DNA of 6,715 bases, from the NCBI GenBank assembly GCA_021732245.1, contig JAKFVJ010000156.1:1-6715 (forward strand), read 5' to 3'. This DNA comes from Candidatus Obscuribacterales bacterium (GTDB lineage Bacteria; Cyanobacteriota; Vampirovibrionia; Obscuribacterales; Obscuribacteraceae). This document shows positions 6,019 through 6,715 of this stretch, piece after piece (positions within the stretch are counted from its first letter, which is position 1; each line of letters starts with the position of its first letter). The notes under the pieces were generated by a model. The model ran no database searches and had not been told where the DNA came from. It saw only the letters and a program-made list of their open reading frames with translations. The translations under genes were made by a program, and so were the position numbers.

Positions 6019-6715
6019 ATGCAAGCTCACGGTGGCTCATTTACAAAAAAATTGGCGCAACTGTCTCTTGCAGTATTTCTTTGCGTGGCCATGCCTTGTC
6101 CGTCGGGATTCACCCAGCCGGAACGAAACGACCAGGGGGTTCTTGTTCGCGAGCTGAAATTGCCCGTGTACGAATGGTCGGATAAAACCAAAAACGAACA
6201 AGCAGTCGTCATTGCCATTCACGGTCTAATGAAACACGGCGCTGCCTACGATAAGCTCGGCGGCTATTTGGCCGACAAAGGCTATGTAGTTGTTGCTCAA
6301 GATTTGCGCGGCTATGGACGCTGGCACGACGACAAAGGCAATTTCAAAGGCGGAGACAAAGTAAGCTACGAAAAATCTTACGAGGATTTGGTAAATCTGG
6401 CAGCACGCATGCGCTCGTTGTATCCCAATCGACCGATGTTCTGTATTGGTGAAAGTCTTGGCGCAGACCTTGCTCTTCATTTGGCCGGCGTTCGCCCGGA
6501 TCTAACAGACGGGCTGATTCTTTCCGCCCCGGCAATCGCTCATCACCATTCATTGTGTAAGCAGATGGTTGTTGACGCTGCGAAGTTTTGCACCAATCCG
6601 AAGCGTGAATTCAACATGGAGCCCTACATCAAGACGTATACCTCTGACGACAAGAGAATTACCGACGAAGCCTTGCAAGATCCTTTGACGCGTCGCTCTC
6701 TAAATCTCAAAGCTC
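6019..6715 (+). CDS. Exported alpha/beta hydrolase, serine aminopeptidase S33 / monoacylglycerol lipase-like (cut by the right edge)
   Basis: The first 232 codons are present and the 3' end lies outside the window. Residues 1-31 look like a Sec signal peptide: a short basic part (TKK, 9-11), a hydrophobic core LAQLSLAVFLCVAMPC (12-27) and a polar c-region. The cleavage site is unclear and there is no proper lipobox. The mature part has the hydrolase order: strand VVIAIHGLMKHG (63-74) with the oxyanion HG, DLRGYGRW (95-102), the nucleophile elbow GESLGAD (144-150) with Ser146, and LILSAPAI (166-173). The segment TDEALQDPLTRRS (215-227) resembles the 'DPL' stretch common to monoacylglycerol-lipase-like proteins. 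The acid and histidine of the triad should lie beyond the edge. The ATG is the first possible one, as an in-frame TAA immediately precedes it; Shine-Dalgarno pairing is poor. An acylglycerol or other ester in the periplasm is the likely substrate, by family only. It is transcribed divergently from carB. Confidence 0.88.
   Translation, partial: MQAHGGSFTKKLAQLSLAVFLCVAMPCPSGFTQPERNDQGVLVRELKLPVYEWSDKTKNEQAVVIAIHGLMKHGAAYDKLGGYLADKGYVVVAQDLRGYGRWHDDKGNFKGGDKVSYEKSYEDLVNLAARMRSLYPNRPMFCIGESLGADLALHLAGVRPDLTDGLILSAPAIAHHHSLCKQMVVDAAKFCTNPKREFNMEPYIKTYTSDDKRITDEALQDPLTRRSLNLKA

Noticed and set aside
6027..6553. Minus-strand open frames opposite the alpha/beta hydrolase
   Set aside because: The plus strand encodes a signal peptide and the ordered hydrolase motifs; the antisense frames show no family features.
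1..6715. The whole run considered as an undescribed defence or mobile system
   Set aside because: Five of the six genes belong to familiar families (MutS2, DeoC, FMN reductase, CarB, alpha/beta hydrolase); there are no integrase, nuclease-toxin, reverse transcriptase or phage-like parts.

Overview
The window is an ordinary bacterial chromosomal segment carrying six protein-coding genes. Five lie on the minus strand (in transcription order carB, a flavodoxin-fold FMN reductase, deoC, a small winged-helix-like protein, mutS2). One lies on the plus strand at the right edge (a secreted alpha/beta hydrolase). The genes at both edges are cut by the window. I see no RNA genes, CRISPR array, transposase, phage gene or attachment site. 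No stretch longer than about 150 bases lacks a gene.

The organism cannot be fixed from sequence alone. The base composition is moderate. CarB is close in wording to the long bacterial form, and by recollection especially to cyanobacterial-type CarB (GGAGGGIAYNQEE, SIENFDPMGVHTGDS, DEIPNDITKSTPASFEPVIDYV). MutS2 has the LEWDRL form of the N-terminal motif. My tentative guess is a non-photosynthetic relative of Cyanobacteria (Melainabacteria/Vampirovibrionia) or another deep-branching phylum. This is inference only.

Layout from right to left on the minus strand: a 150-bp divergent intergenic region separates the hydrolase (plus) from carB (minus). It holds candidate promoters in both directions and a perfect 13-bp dyad in the carB leader. 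carB (1090 aa) is followed by a 148-bp gap filled by an imperfect 27-bp inverted repeat. Next come the FMN reductase, deoC after an 82-bp gap with a candidate -10 box, a 97-bp gap with a 6-bp dyad, the small winged-helix-like gene, and mutS2 starting 8 bp after it. The small gene and mutS2 are almost certainly co-transcribed.

Functionally, carB makes carbamoyl phosphate for pyrimidines and arginine, deoC breaks down deoxyribose 5-phosphate, and MutS2 acts on branched DNA or stalled ribosomes. There is a loose nucleotide/DNA theme but no clear single pathway. I corrected three start codons: carB to ATG 5868, the FMN reductase to ATG 2447, and deoC to GTG 1780. I also identified the truncated mutS2 with a TTG start at 655. 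I found no convincing undescribed system. The most notable points are the repeat element at 2489-2556, the loss of the ornithine-contact glutamate in CarB, and the regulatory dyads.
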